A DNA stretch of 64,000 nt from Streptomyces sp. CB01373. GTDB taxonomy: Bacteria > Actinomycetota > Actinomycetes > Streptomycetales > Streptomycetaceae. The stretch is taken from the NCBI RefSeq assembly GCF_002803075.1, contig NZ_NNBK01000017.1:1-64000 (forward strand), in the 5' to 3' direction. The notes beneath the pieces were generated by a model that was given only the letters and a program-made list of their open reading frames with translations, had not been told where the DNA came from and searched no databases. The translations under genes were made by a program, and so were the position numbers. Positions 16,574-26,266 of the stretch are shown here, piece after piece; positions within the stretch are counted from its first letter, which is position 1, and every line of letters begins with the position of its first letter.

Positions 16574-16987
16574 ATGGACACGCTCTACACCGCAGTCGCT
16601 ACCGCCACTCACGGCCGGGACGGCCGCGCTGTCAGCTCCGACGGCAAGCTCGACCTGCAGCTGGCCGTCCCGGTGGAGATGGGCGGCAACGGGCAGGGCA
16701 CCAACCCCGAGCAGCTGTTCGCCGCGGGGTATGCCGCCTGCTTCGCCGGCGCCCTCGGTGTGGTCGGCCGGCGGGCGAAGGTGGATGTCAGTGATGCCGC
16801 GGTCACCGGTGAGGTCGGCATCGGCAAGCAGGGCGAGGGTTTCGCGCTCGCCGTCACCCTCCGCATCGAACTGCCCGACGGCATCGACGAGGCCACCGGC
16901 CGCAAGCTGGTCGAGCAGGCCCACCAGGTCTGCCCGTACTCCAACGCCACCCGCGGCAACATCCCGGTGGAGCTCGTTGTCGAGTAA
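16574..16987 (+). CDS. ohr: organic hydroperoxide resistance protein Ohr
   Basis: A 137-residue OsmC/Ohr-family thiol peroxidase that reduces organic and fatty-acid hydroperoxides, generally with lipoyl or dihydrolipoamide electron donors. Both catalytic cysteines are present: Cys56 in 'YAACFAGAL' and Cys120 in 'VCPYSNATRGN'. The 'NPEQLFAAGYA' Ohr signature is also present. It is cytosolic and acts as a homodimer in known members. It is divergent from ohrR, which should repress it until hydroperoxide appears. The ATG at 16574 fits the family length. Confidence 0.92.
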   Translation: MDTLYTAVATATHGRDGRAVSSDGKLDLQLAVPVEMGGNGQGTNPEQLFAAGYAACFAGALGVVGRRAKVDVSDAAVTGEVGIGKQGEGFALAVTLRIELPDGIDEATGRKLVEQAHQVCPYSNATRGNIPVELVVE

Positions 16988-16999
16988 GTGCTCCTAGTG

Positions 17000-17425
17000 G
17001 AATGACTTCGGGCGTCGCCGGCAGATCAGCGCGCAGCCCAAGGTGAGAAAGGCTTCGTGGATGTCGTCGCGGATCTCGCAGCGGATCCGCAGACGGCGAA
17101 CCCGGTACAGACGGGCGAACGCGCGCTCCGCGAACCAGCGTTGGGCGCCGAGCCCGGAGCCGTGCTCGCGGTGCCGCGGCGGGGGATCAGCGGCTTCACG
17201 CCGAGATCCAGGACCAGGCGGCGGTACTTGTCGTGGTCGTAGCCGCGGTCGCCCAGCACCACCCCTGGGCGGCGTCGTGGCCGGCCGCGTTTGCCCCGCA
17301 CTGGCGACTCAGCCTGGAGGAGCGGGTTCAACTGCGTGACATCGTTGCGGTTCCCGGCGGTCAGGGTGGCGACGAGCGGGATGCCGGTGGCGCCGACGTC
17401 CGCGCCGGTCCGGGCGCCACGGCCT
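17000..17425 (-). pseudogene. IS5-family transposase, C-terminal fragment with frameshift
   Basis: On the minus strand the sequence starts at 'DVGATGIPLVATLTAGNRND' and continues 'VTQLNPLLQAESPVRGKRGR', then 'VVLGDRGYDHDKYRRLVLDL' with the second catalytic Asp. After 'PLIPRRG' the frame breaks; the remaining 'RWFAERAFARLYRVRRLRIR' and 'CEIRDDIHEAFLTLGCALIC' lie in another frame. The N-terminal half is missing. This is a different subgroup from the IS5 relic at the left end of the window. Confidence 0.75.
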
Positions 17426-17564
17426 GCGTCTGCGTCTGCGTGTGTGTCTACGTCATGGTCGTCCCCGGCCCCGGATCAGTGCCCAGGTCAGGGCGGCGAC
17501 CTCGGCCACGCTCATATCTACGATCCCGTGCCATTCCTGTCCCATACCCTCCCGGCGGACCCCG

Positions 17565-17704
17565 GTGTGATCCTGGACGCTCTCCTCGCCGACCTGACCC
17601 GGTACACCGAAGGACACCTGGACGACGATGCCGCCCTCATGGCCGTTACCCGCCCGCCGGACGCGTCCGGCGGCACTTGGCGAAAGTCGCCTCCGCACCC
17701 CTAG
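17565..17704 (+). pseudogene. PP2C/SpoIIE-type phosphatase, 3' fragment
   Basis: 'GVILDALLADLTRYTEGHLD' and 'DDAALMAVTRPPD' correspond to the C-terminal end of RsbU/SpoIIE-like PP2C phosphatases, where the 'DDAAL' Asp binds metal. No upstream phosphatase sequence remains, so it is a tail piece. The 17705-18057 gap also holds a 26-codon ATG frame at 17761-17841 behind a GGAG, ending 'TNEEILRIADR', with no known match. Confidence 0.5.
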
Positions 17705-18057
17705 TGCGTCGCGCCGCAGCGCCAGGCGCACTGGCTCTGACTGAAAGCCTGGAGCGAATCCATGACGGCTCAGGACGCTGCCCCCGAACTCAACCGGGGC
17801 CACAGCCAGACCAACGAAGAGATCTTGCGCATCGCAGACCGGTGAAGGAAAGCCGGGAACAAGCGCCACCGGCTCTGCGAGCCTGACCCGGTAGGGCCCA
17901 TTCGGGCGGATGGCACCGTGGGCCGGGCGTGGCCGAGTGGCTCGGGATCTTTGTGCGCCTACTCTCCGGCTGACTGACCAGCAGCACACCAGCAGCACAT
18001 GGATCTCCGGCCCGGTCGTGTGCGGTCGGGGTCCGCCGGTATTTCTGGGGGAGACAA

Positions 18058-19554
18058 GTGACCCGGCCCGCAACGCGTTTTTCCTCGCCGTCCCGCATCG
18101 TCGCCGGTCTGCTTCTCGCCGCGCTCTGGCTCGCGGGCTGCGCGGGGAGTGCACCGAGCGAGCGCTCCCGCGCCACGCAGGGGTCCGTGGTCGAGGGTGG
18201 GCCCACAACGCCGGGCGCGGGGCCATGGCTCCAGGATCCCCTGGAGGTGGTGAGCCGCGGCGGCGTGCTCAGGACCACGATCGTGGTGGAACGGCGAATC
18301 GTGCGCGTCGGCAACCGCCAACTGCGCGCGACGACCTACAACGGGGCCTACATGCCACCCACGTTGCGCGTGCGGCCTGGCGACCGTATCGACCTGACCC
18401 TGATCAACAAGGCCGACAAGTACACCAACCTCCACACGCACGGACTCTTCGTGTCGCCGCGCGCTCCCTCCGACGACATCTTCGTCTCCATCAAGTACGG
18501 GCAGTCGTACCACTACGCCTATCAGCTGCCGCGCAGTCACCCCACCGGCACCTTCTGGTACCACTCACACGCAGACATGCTGTCCGCCCCGCAGGTCGCG
18601 GGTGGTGAGTCGGGCATCCTCGTCGTCGAGGGCCTGCAGCGGCACCTGCCCATGTCGTTGCGGAACATCACCGAGCACACCATCGCGCTCAAGGACTTCC
18701 AGGTCCAGGGCGACGCGATCAAGACCCATCCCCTGAGTATCGGCGCGTCCACCAACCGCACCGTCAACGGCCAGCAGAACCCGGTGATCCACATCCGGCC
18801 CGGAGAGACCCAGTTGTGGAGACTGGCCAACATCGGCGCCAACATCTACTACAAACTGCACCTTCCGGGCACCCGCTTCCACGTGATTGCTCAGGACGGC
18901 GTTCCCGTGGGCAGGGTCTACGCCGAGGACACGCTGCTCATTCCCGCCGCCGCTCGCTTCGATGTCCTGGTCCAGGGCGGCGCTCCCGGCACCACACGGC
19001 TGGAGACACTGCCGTACAACACAGGCCCGGCCGGAAACCAGTTCCCCCGGGCCGACCTCGCTACCGTCGTCACCAGTGGCACGCCCGTGATGAGGGCCGC
19101 GCTCCCGACCGCTCTCGGGCCTTACGAGGACTTGAGCCATGCGACGGTCGCGGACCGCAAGACCGTCGTCTTCACGGAGAACAAGGCGGGCACGATCTTC
19201 TACGTCAACGGCCGGACGTACGACCCGAACCGGACCGACTTCGTCTCCACCCTCGGCACCGTCGAGGAGTGGACCGTCCGCAATGACTCGGACGAGGACC
19301 ACAGCTTCCACCTGCACACCGAGCACTTCCAGTTGATGAGCACCAACGGGAAGGCCCACGCCCCCACCCATGGCATGTACGACACGGTGAACGTGCCGAA
19401 GCGTGGTGCGATCGTCGTTCGCGTCCACTTCAGGGAATTCACCGGCAGGACCGTGTATCACTGCCACATCCTCAATCACGAGGACATGGGCATGATGGCC
19501 GTCCTGGACATTGTCGCGCCCGGCGCGCGCCCCCGGGCCACCCGCAGCGGATGA
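18058..19554 (+). CDS. multicopper oxidase lipoprotein
   Basis: A 498-residue periplasm-facing multicopper oxidase (laccase/CueO superfamily). It probably oxidises phenolics or metal ions with O2 as acceptor. The N-terminus is a lipoprotein signal with lipobox 'LAGC' (Cys28). All four copper-binding motifs are present: HTHG at 126-129, WYHSHA with H169/H171, HSFHLH with H415/H418/H420, and YHCHILNHEDMGM around 467-479 with the type-1 Cys469 and Met ligand. The trinuclear centre and T1 site therefore look intact. The GTG at 18058 follows GGGGGAGAC. It stands alone; no copper regulator is adjacent. Confidence 0.9.
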   Translation: MTRPATRFSSPSRIVAGLLLAALWLAGCAGSAPSERSRATQGSVVEGGPTTPGAGPWLQDPLEVVSRGGVLRTTIVVERRIVRVGNRQLRATTYNGAYMPPTLRVRPGDRIDLTLINKADKYTNLHTHGLFVSPRAPSDDIFVSIKYGQSYHYAYQLPRSHPTGTFWYHSHADMLSAPQVAGGESGILVVEGLQRHLPMSLRNITEHTIALKDFQVQGDAIKTHPLSIGASTNRTVNGQQNPVIHIRPGETQLWRLANIGANIYYKLHLPGTRFHVIAQDGVPVGRVYAEDTLLIPAAARFDVLVQGGAPGTTRLETLPYNTGPAGNQFPRADLATVVTSGTPVMRAALPTALGPYEDLSHATVADRKTVVFTENKAGTIFYVNGRTYDPNRTDFVSTLGTVEEWTVRNDSDEDHSFHLHTEHFQLMSTNGKAHAPTHGMYDTVNVPKRGAIVVRVHFREFTGRTVYHCHILNHEDMGMMAVLDIVAPGARPRATRSG

Positions 19555-19729
19555 CCGCCGACACGAGGCGCGACCGCCCCGTACCGCTGGAGCGCGAAGC
19601 CGTACGGAAACCGTGCATGGCCTTCGCCGGCCGGGCGCGCCGGAAGATCCACAGGATCAACGTGTGCACCAGGTAGCCGAGCACGACCCCGAGCAAGGGC
19701 GGCGGTGACAGCCGGCGGAGCTGGGTCGC

Positions 19730-21409
19730 TCACGGCTCGGTCCCGGCGCGGCGGGCGAGGTTGGGACCCGCGCTGTCCGGGCGCTTGCCGTCGGAGCCGA
19801 GCCGGATTTCCCGTCCCTGCCAGCGCTCCCGCAGCCAGCGGTCGTGGCTGGCCAGCACGATCGCGCCGGGGCCGGTGCCCAGCGCCGCCTCCAACTCGTC
19901 GCACAGGCGCGGCGACAGGTGGTTGGTGGGTTCGTCGAGCAGCAGCAACTGCGGCGGTCGCGCCACCAGCAGCGCCAGCGCGAGCCGCCGTCGCTGTCCG
20001 ACCGAGAGCCGGCCGACCGGCTTGTCCAGGTCCGCCTCGTGCATCAGACCGAGCGAACCCAGCGGCACCGCCTCGGCCCGCTCGGCGCCCAGCGCCAGCT
20101 CATAGGTGTCCCGGACGGACCGGCCCGGCCGGTCGAAAACGGTGTCCTGGGCGAGCAGTCCCACGGTCAGTCCGCGCCGCCGCCGCACCTCGCCCTCGGG
20201 CGCGAGCCGCCCGGCGAGCACGGCCAGCAGAGTCGACTTGCCGGCCCCGTTCCCACCGGTGACCAGCAGACGGTCGGTCGCCGACACCTCCGCACTCAAT
20301 GGTGCGAGCCGGCCCGGCACCCGTACGTCATCCAGGGACACCAGCGGACCGTCGCCCTGCGCTGCCGGAGCGGCGAGCGCCGTGCTCTCGAACCGCAGCG
20401 GCTTCGGCGGCTCGCCGACCTGGGAGCGCTCCAGTTCCTCCAGGCGACGGGCGGCGTTGCGCACTCGCCGGGAGATCTGGCTCTGCACCCGGCCGGCGCG
20501 GTGCCCGTAGCCCATCTTCTCGTTGTCGCGCGGTCCCCGGTCCGGTGCGACGCGGTGCGCGGTGATCCCGGCGGAGACCCGCAGCGCCGCCAGTTCTTCC
20601 TGGTCCTCGGCCCAGCGCCGCTCCCAGCGGTCCCGCTCGGCCCGCTTCTCGGTCAGGTAGGCGCTGTAGTTGCCGCCATAGCGGACCGGGCCGTCCATCG
20701 CGGGGTCGAGGTCGAGCAGGTCCGTGCACACGGCGTCCAGAAAGGCCCGATCGTGGCTGGCGACCACGACGACCCCGGACAGGGTACGCACATGCTCCTC
20801 GACGAATGCGGCGGCACCGTCGTCGAGATGGTTGGTCGGTTCGTCCAGCAGCAGCACGGAGGGCCGCCGGACCAGCAGCGCGGCCAGCGCGAGCCGGCCG
20901 CGCTGCCCGCCGGACAGAGACCCGAGCGTCCGGTCGTGTGCGAAGGCGTCGAGGCCGAGGCCGTCGAGCACGAGCGCGGCACGCCGGTCGGCGTCCCAGG
21001 CCTCCTTTCCCTCGGCCTGTTCGAGCCGGACGCCGTACGCGCCGAGCAGGCCGGCGTACTCGGGCGCGTCCTGTGGGGTCCGCGCGAGCTGCTCGCCGAG
21101 CCGTTCCAGCTCGGCGAGGTCCTCCCTGGCTTCGCGCAGGGCGTCGTCGAGCACGTCAGCGATCGTCGCGTCGGCGTCGTACGGCATCTCCTGATGAAGA
21201 AAGCCCAGGTCGGGCGGGCGGGTGACGCTGCCGGCGTCCGGCTCGTCCGTCCCGGCCAGCAGGCGCAGCAGGGTCGACTTGCCGACGCCGTTCTCCCCGA
21301 TCAGCCCGATGCGATGCCCGGGCGAGGCGGTCAGGGAGACACCGTCGAGCAGCCGTCGGTCGCCGAGGGTGTGGACGAGGTCGTGGGCGAGCAGAGCGGT
21401 CTGAGGCAT
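19730..21409 (-). CDS. ABC-F ATPase (second of tandem pair)
   Basis: A 559-residue soluble protein with two ABC domains and no membrane part. Domain 1 has Walker A 'GENGVGKSTLL', signature 'LSGGQRGRLALAALL' and Walker B 'LLLDEPTNHLDD'. Domain 2 has 'GGNGAGKSTLL', 'LSVGQRRRLALALL' and 'LLLDEPTNHLS'. Between them lies a charged alpha-helical linker rich in Arg and Glu. This is the ABC-F layout of ribosome-acting translation factors, several of which protect actinomycetes from macrolides, lincosamides or streptogramins. It follows another ABC-F gene by 80 bases and probably shares its transcript. Which drug, if any, cannot be read from sequence. Confidence 0.88.
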   Translation of the reverse strand: MPQTALLAHDLVHTLGDRRLLDGVSLTASPGHRIGLIGENGVGKSTLLRLLAGTDEPDAGSVTRPPDLGFLHQEMPYDADATIADVLDDALREAREDLAELERLGEQLARTPQDAPEYAGLLGAYGVRLEQAEGKEAWDADRRAALVLDGLGLDAFAHDRTLGSLSGGQRGRLALAALLVRRPSVLLLDEPTNHLDDGAAAFVEEHVRTLSGVVVVASHDRAFLDAVCTDLLDLDPAMDGPVRYGGNYSAYLTEKRAERDRWERRWAEDQEELAALRVSAGITAHRVAPDRGPRDNEKMGYGHRAGRVQSQISRRVRNAARRLEELERSQVGEPPKPLRFESTALAAPAAQGDGPLVSLDDVRVPGRLAPLSAEVSATDRLLVTGGNGAGKSTLLAVLAGRLAPEGEVRRRRGLTVGLLAQDTVFDRPGRSVRDTYELALGAERAEAVPLGSLGLMHEADLDKPVGRLSVGQRRRLALALLVARPPQLLLLDEPTNHLSPRLCDELEAALGTGPGAIVLASHDRWLRERWQGREIRLGSDGKRPDSAGPNLARRAGTEP

Positions 21410-21489
21410 GAGGTCCGTCCAACGTGATCGGTGCGCGGCCCGCGGGGCGGCATTGCCTCGGACACGGGCCAGGACGACACGTCGGCGGT

Positions 21490-23124
<1,635 letters not shown>

Positions 23125-23227
23125 GAAGGTGACCTCGCGAGGAGGGGGCAGGGAAGACACTTCTGCCCCGGCAGCAGACAGGGGGAAGAGGAGACGACAG
23201 CGAGGCCACGTCGGCGGTGTTTCCACG

Positions 23228-23266
23228 CACCGGTCCGGTGGCCTTTCTGGGCCGGGTATCACCCGG
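23228..23266 (-). promoter_or_regulatory. leader hairpins, candidate attenuator of ABC-F operon
   Basis: CCGGGT/ACCCGG (six-base stem, three-base loop, 23252-23266) overlaps the leader-peptide stop. CACCGG/CCGGTG lies 12 bases further on (23228-23240). A GGCCAC segment can also pair with a later GTGGCC, giving alternative structures, the hallmark of translation-coupled attenuators. Confidence 0.5.
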
Positions 23267-23288
23267 AGATGTCGTCGTCCACCACCAT
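23259..23288 (-). CDS. nine-residue leader peptide upstream of ABC-F genes
   Basis: An ATG preceded at seven bases by GAGGAG opens MVVDDDISG followed by a stop, 135 bases before the first ABC-F start. The good ribosome-binding site, short length and adjacent dyads fit a regulatory upstream frame whose stalled translation would control the resistance ATPases. It is not a stable protein. Confidence 0.55.
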   Translation of the reverse strand: MVVDDDISG

Positions 23289-23522
23289 GTCTGGGCTCCT
23301 CAACAAACGATCAACGTCTCCTCCAGTCTAACAACCGAGCCCGGCTGGCCAGTACTCCAGCCGGACCGCTCCCGGCTGGGGGGACCTCATCCGGCCCCCC
23401 TCACGACACGGGACGCGCGGTCGAGCGGGCTTGGACCGCGCGTCCCGGTACGCGTTCGACTTCCGGCTGCTCGTGCGGTCCTGAACCCGCGGGGCCGGGA
23501 AGCCCACCGGAGCGAGCGGCGA

Positions 23523-24146
23523 TCAGACCGCGGCCGACCCGACCACGCTCGCCGTGGCGACCTCGCTGCGCCCGCGTACGGCGTGGACGCCGATGGCGAA
23601 CAGCGCGGCGAAGAACAGGTCGTCGGGAAGGATGAACCAGCGGCCGGGCAGCCCGAGGGCGCCGAGCAGGCACGAGACGAGCAGCGCGACACCGATCCAC
23701 CAGGGCAGCGTCCGGGCGCGCAGCACGGCGATGCCCAGGCAGATCGCGCCGACGAGCAGGCACAGCAGCGCGATGCCCTCGAAGACGGCGAAGCCGGACG
23801 GCTGCTCGGTGGGGATGCCGCCGTGGTCGACCAGGTACGGCTTGACGAACCCCTCGATGACTCCCTCGCCGATGTTCAGCATCACCAGCGCGGCGAAGAT
23901 GCCGGCATAGCCGACGACGTGCAGCTTCGGTGCCCGTTGCGCGAAGGCCAGGATCACGGGCAGCCCCAGCGCGATGATGACGTCCCCACCGAGCGCGATC
24001 CCCTCGAACAGCGGCCAGAGGTGGTAGCGGAAGACCTCGTCGCCGCTGCCCGGCGCGAGGAGGTTGGCGGCGAGGTAGCCGAACGCCGCGACGACGGTGC
24101 CGACGATGAGCGCCCATCCGGCCAGGCGCTTCAGGTTCAGGGTCAT
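23523..24146 (-). CDS. multi-pass membrane protein
   Basis: A 207-residue integral membrane protein with about six hydrophobic segments: 'LAGWALIVGTVVAAFGYLAA', 'GGDVIIALGLPVILAF', 'VVGYAGIFAALVMLNIGEGV', 'GIALLCLLVGAICLGIAVL', 'PWWIGVALLVSCLLGALGL', 'LFFAALFAIGVHAV'. It has no transporter or enzyme motif I recognise. GGAGGAGACC precedes the ATG at 24146. It is divergent from a two-component system with 176 bases between, so it is a likely target of that system. Confidence 0.7.
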   Translation of the reverse strand: MTLNLKRLAGWALIVGTVVAAFGYLAANLLAPGSGDEVFRYHLWPLFEGIALGGDVIIALGLPVILAFAQRAPKLHVVGYAGIFAALVMLNIGEGVIEGFVKPYLVDHGGIPTEQPSGFAVFEGIALLCLLVGAICLGIAVLRARTLPWWIGVALLVSCLLGALGLPGRWFILPDDLFFAALFAIGVHAVRGRSEVATASVVGSAAV

Positions 24147-24322
24147 GGTCTCCTCCTGCGTTGTGCCGCCACTCGGCGGTGCGCCGTCAGCGTCGGTCCG
24201 GCACGGCCGGGGCGTCGTCGTACTCCGGTCGGCACCGGGTCGTTCGCGGGTCGCGATCCGCACCAGGCGAATACGACGTTCGGATGACGCCGCCCGGCTC
24301 CCCCCGCCGGTAGCTTGCGGAT

Positions 24323-25555
24323 GTGATGCTGAAGACGGCACGCGCCAAGTCGCCGGCGCGAGAGGAGTCGGAAGCCCCGGCGCGTCCGCGGCGCATGCCG
24401 GCGGTGTTGCTGCCCGACGCTCTGCTCGCGCTCGCGATCACCGGCTTCGCCCTGCTCGACATCGTCTTCGATCTCGACAACTCGACGCGGTACGGCCCCA
24501 TGCCGCCCCTGGTCGTGTCCACCCTCGTGGCGACGCTGATGCTGGCGCTGCGCAGGCTGGCCCCGCTTGCCACGGCCGTGGTCGTCGCGGTCGCGATCGC
24601 CGGACCGATGCTGGCCACGCCGCTGACGTTCACTCTGTGGGGCGACTTCCTGCCCCTTCTGCTCGCCACCTACTCGGTGGCCCGGCACGGTGAACGCGTG
24701 TCCGCGTGGCTCGGCGTCGCGGCGACCGCCACCACCGTCGTACTCGTGATGCTGCGCAACCCGGACGCCGGCACCGTCAGCAACATCCCGTTCGCCGCGG
24801 TGCCGATCGCCATCGTCTTCGTCGCCGGCCGGGTGCTGAGCGGCCGGGCCCGCAGCCACTCCGACGACCAGGCACGGGTCCAGCGGCTGGAGGCCGAGCG
24901 CGAAGAGGCGATCCATGTCGCCCTGGTGGAGGAACGCTCCCGTATCGCCCGCGAGTTGCACGACATCGTCGCCCACTGCGTCAGCGTCATGGTCGTCCAG
25001 GCGGGCGCCGCCGAAGACCTGCTCGACCGCGATCCCTCCCAGGCGCACGCGCCACTGCGCTCGGTTCAGGAGACCGGACATCAGGCGGTCGGCGAACTGG
25101 GCCGGATGCTCGGCCTGTTGCGCGGGGAAGCGACGCGACCCGCGCTCAAGCCGCAGCCGGGCACCGCGAACCTGGCCGAACTCATCGAGCACATGGGCGG
25201 CGTCGGCCTACCGGTCTCACTCACCATGGAAGGCCCGGCCCGCCCACTGCCGCCCGGCATGGACCTGACCGTCTACCGGGTGGTGCAGGAGGCACTCACC
25301 AACGCACTCAAGCACGCCACACCCACCACAGCCCATGTGCTGCTGCACTATGACGAGCAGTCCATACGGGTCAGCGTGCGGGACACGGGACGCACAGGCT
25401 CGTCCGCGAGTCCGGCCTCGAACCGGATCGGCCACGGGCTCCTGGGAATGCGTGAACGGGTCGGACTCTACGGCGGCACCCTGGAGACCGGACACGCCGA
25501 CGGCGGCGGCTTCGCCGTGACAGCGAGCCTGCCGCTTCAGGCGGCGCCCCGATGA
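24323..25555 (+). CDS. two-component sensor histidine kinase (NarL/DesK class)
   Basis: A 410-residue membrane sensor kinase. After a basic cytosolic N-terminus, five or six transmembrane helices fill about residues 27-175, leaving little extracellular sensor domain. The dimerisation/phosphoacceptor helix 'EERSRIARELHDIVAHCVSV' (His near 210) is HisKA_3. The ATPase part has 'VVQEALTNALKHA' (N-box) and 'GHGLLGMRERV' (G-box). The start may be the GTG at 24323 or the ATG at 24326. Its stop overlaps the response-regulator start (ATGA), so the two form a pair. Confidence 0.88.
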   Translation: MMLKTARAKSPAREESEAPARPRRMPAVLLPDALLALAITGFALLDIVFDLDNSTRYGPMPPLVVSTLVATLMLALRRLAPLATAVVVAVAIAGPMLATPLTFTLWGDFLPLLLATYSVARHGERVSAWLGVAATATTVVLVMLRNPDAGTVSNIPFAAVPIAIVFVAGRVLSGRARSHSDDQARVQRLEAEREEAIHVALVEERSRIARELHDIVAHCVSVMVVQAGAAEDLLDRDPSQAHAPLRSVQETGHQAVGELGRMLGLLRGEATRPALKPQPGTANLAELIEHMGGVGLPVSLTMEGPARPLPPGMDLTVYRVVQEALTNALKHATPTTAHVLLHYDEQSIRVSVRDTGRTGSSASPASNRIGHGLLGMRERVGLYGGTLETGHADGGGFAVTASLPLQAAPR

Positions 25556-26223
25556 TCCGCGTCCTGCTCGTGGACGACCAGGCCCTGGTCCGCGGCGGCT
25601 TCCACTCCATCCTGAGCGGCCAGGACGACATCGAGGTCGTCGGCGAGGCAGCCAACGGCGCGGAGGCAGTCGACAGCGCGCTCACCCTGCTGCCCGACAT
25701 CATCCTGATGGACATCCGGATGCCGCGCATGGACGGCATCGAGGCAACCCGCCGCCTGCTGCAGGACGGGCGCTGCCCCGCGCGGGTACTCATCCTCACC
25801 ACCTTCGACGAAGACGAGTACGTCTACCAGGCACTGCGCGCCGGAGCGAGCGGCTTCCTCCTCAAGAGCGCACCACCACGTGAACTCGCCGGCGCCATCC
25901 GCACCGTCGCCGCCGGCCAGGCGCTGCTGGCCCCGGAGATCACCCGACGGATGATCGAGGAGTACGTACGCCGCCCGCGCCCCGGTTCGCACCAGCCCAC
26001 CCGGCTGGAGAAACTGACCCCACGCGAGCACGAAGTGCTCGGTCTCATCGCCCGCGGCCGCTCCAACGCCGAGATCGGTGCGGAACTCTTCCTGAGCGAG
26101 CCGACGGTCAAGACCCACGTGACCCGCATCCTCGCCAAGCTCGGCCTGCGCGACCGGGTCCAAGCCGTCGTCTTCGCCTACGAGTACGGCCTCGTCCAAC
26201 CCGGCCACTCGCCCCACGAGTGA
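25552..26223 (+). CDS. NarL/FixJ-family response regulator
   Basis: A 223-residue DNA-binding response regulator. The receiver domain (1-120) has acidic D8/D9, phospho-acceptor Asp54 in 'ILMDIRMPRMDG', a Thr in 'LILTTFDED' and Lys in 'LLKSAPP'. The C-terminal LuxR-type helix-turn-helix is 'LTPREHEVLGLIARGRSNAE' followed by 'LSEPTVKTHVTRILAKLGL'. It is translationally coupled to the kinase upstream. The divergent membrane-protein gene at 23523-24146 is the nearest candidate target. Confidence 0.92.
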   Translation: MIRVLLVDDQALVRGGFHSILSGQDDIEVVGEAANGAEAVDSALTLLPDIILMDIRMPRMDGIEATRRLLQDGRCPARVLILTTFDEDEYVYQALRAGASGFLLKSAPPRELAGAIRTVAAGQALLAPEITRRMIEEYVRRPRPGSHQPTRLEKLTPREHEVLGLIARGRSNAEIGAELFLSEPTVKTHVTRILAKLGLRDRVQAVVFAYEYGLVQPGHSPHE

Positions 26224-26266
26224 CCGACCCACGGCCTCCCGGCGCCATCTCGCAGCTCCCACCGCC

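Noticed and set aside
17924..17960. tRNA-like string GTGGCCGAGTGGCTCGG
   Set aside because: Only the D-arm-like part is present. No anticodon stem, T-loop (GGTTCGAATCC) or acceptor pairing follows.
19559..19729. Minus-strand hydrophobic string 'LGVVLGYLVHTLILWIFRRA'
   Set aside because: It could be the end of a lost membrane protein, but there is no start, the frame is short, and an alternative frame is equally open.
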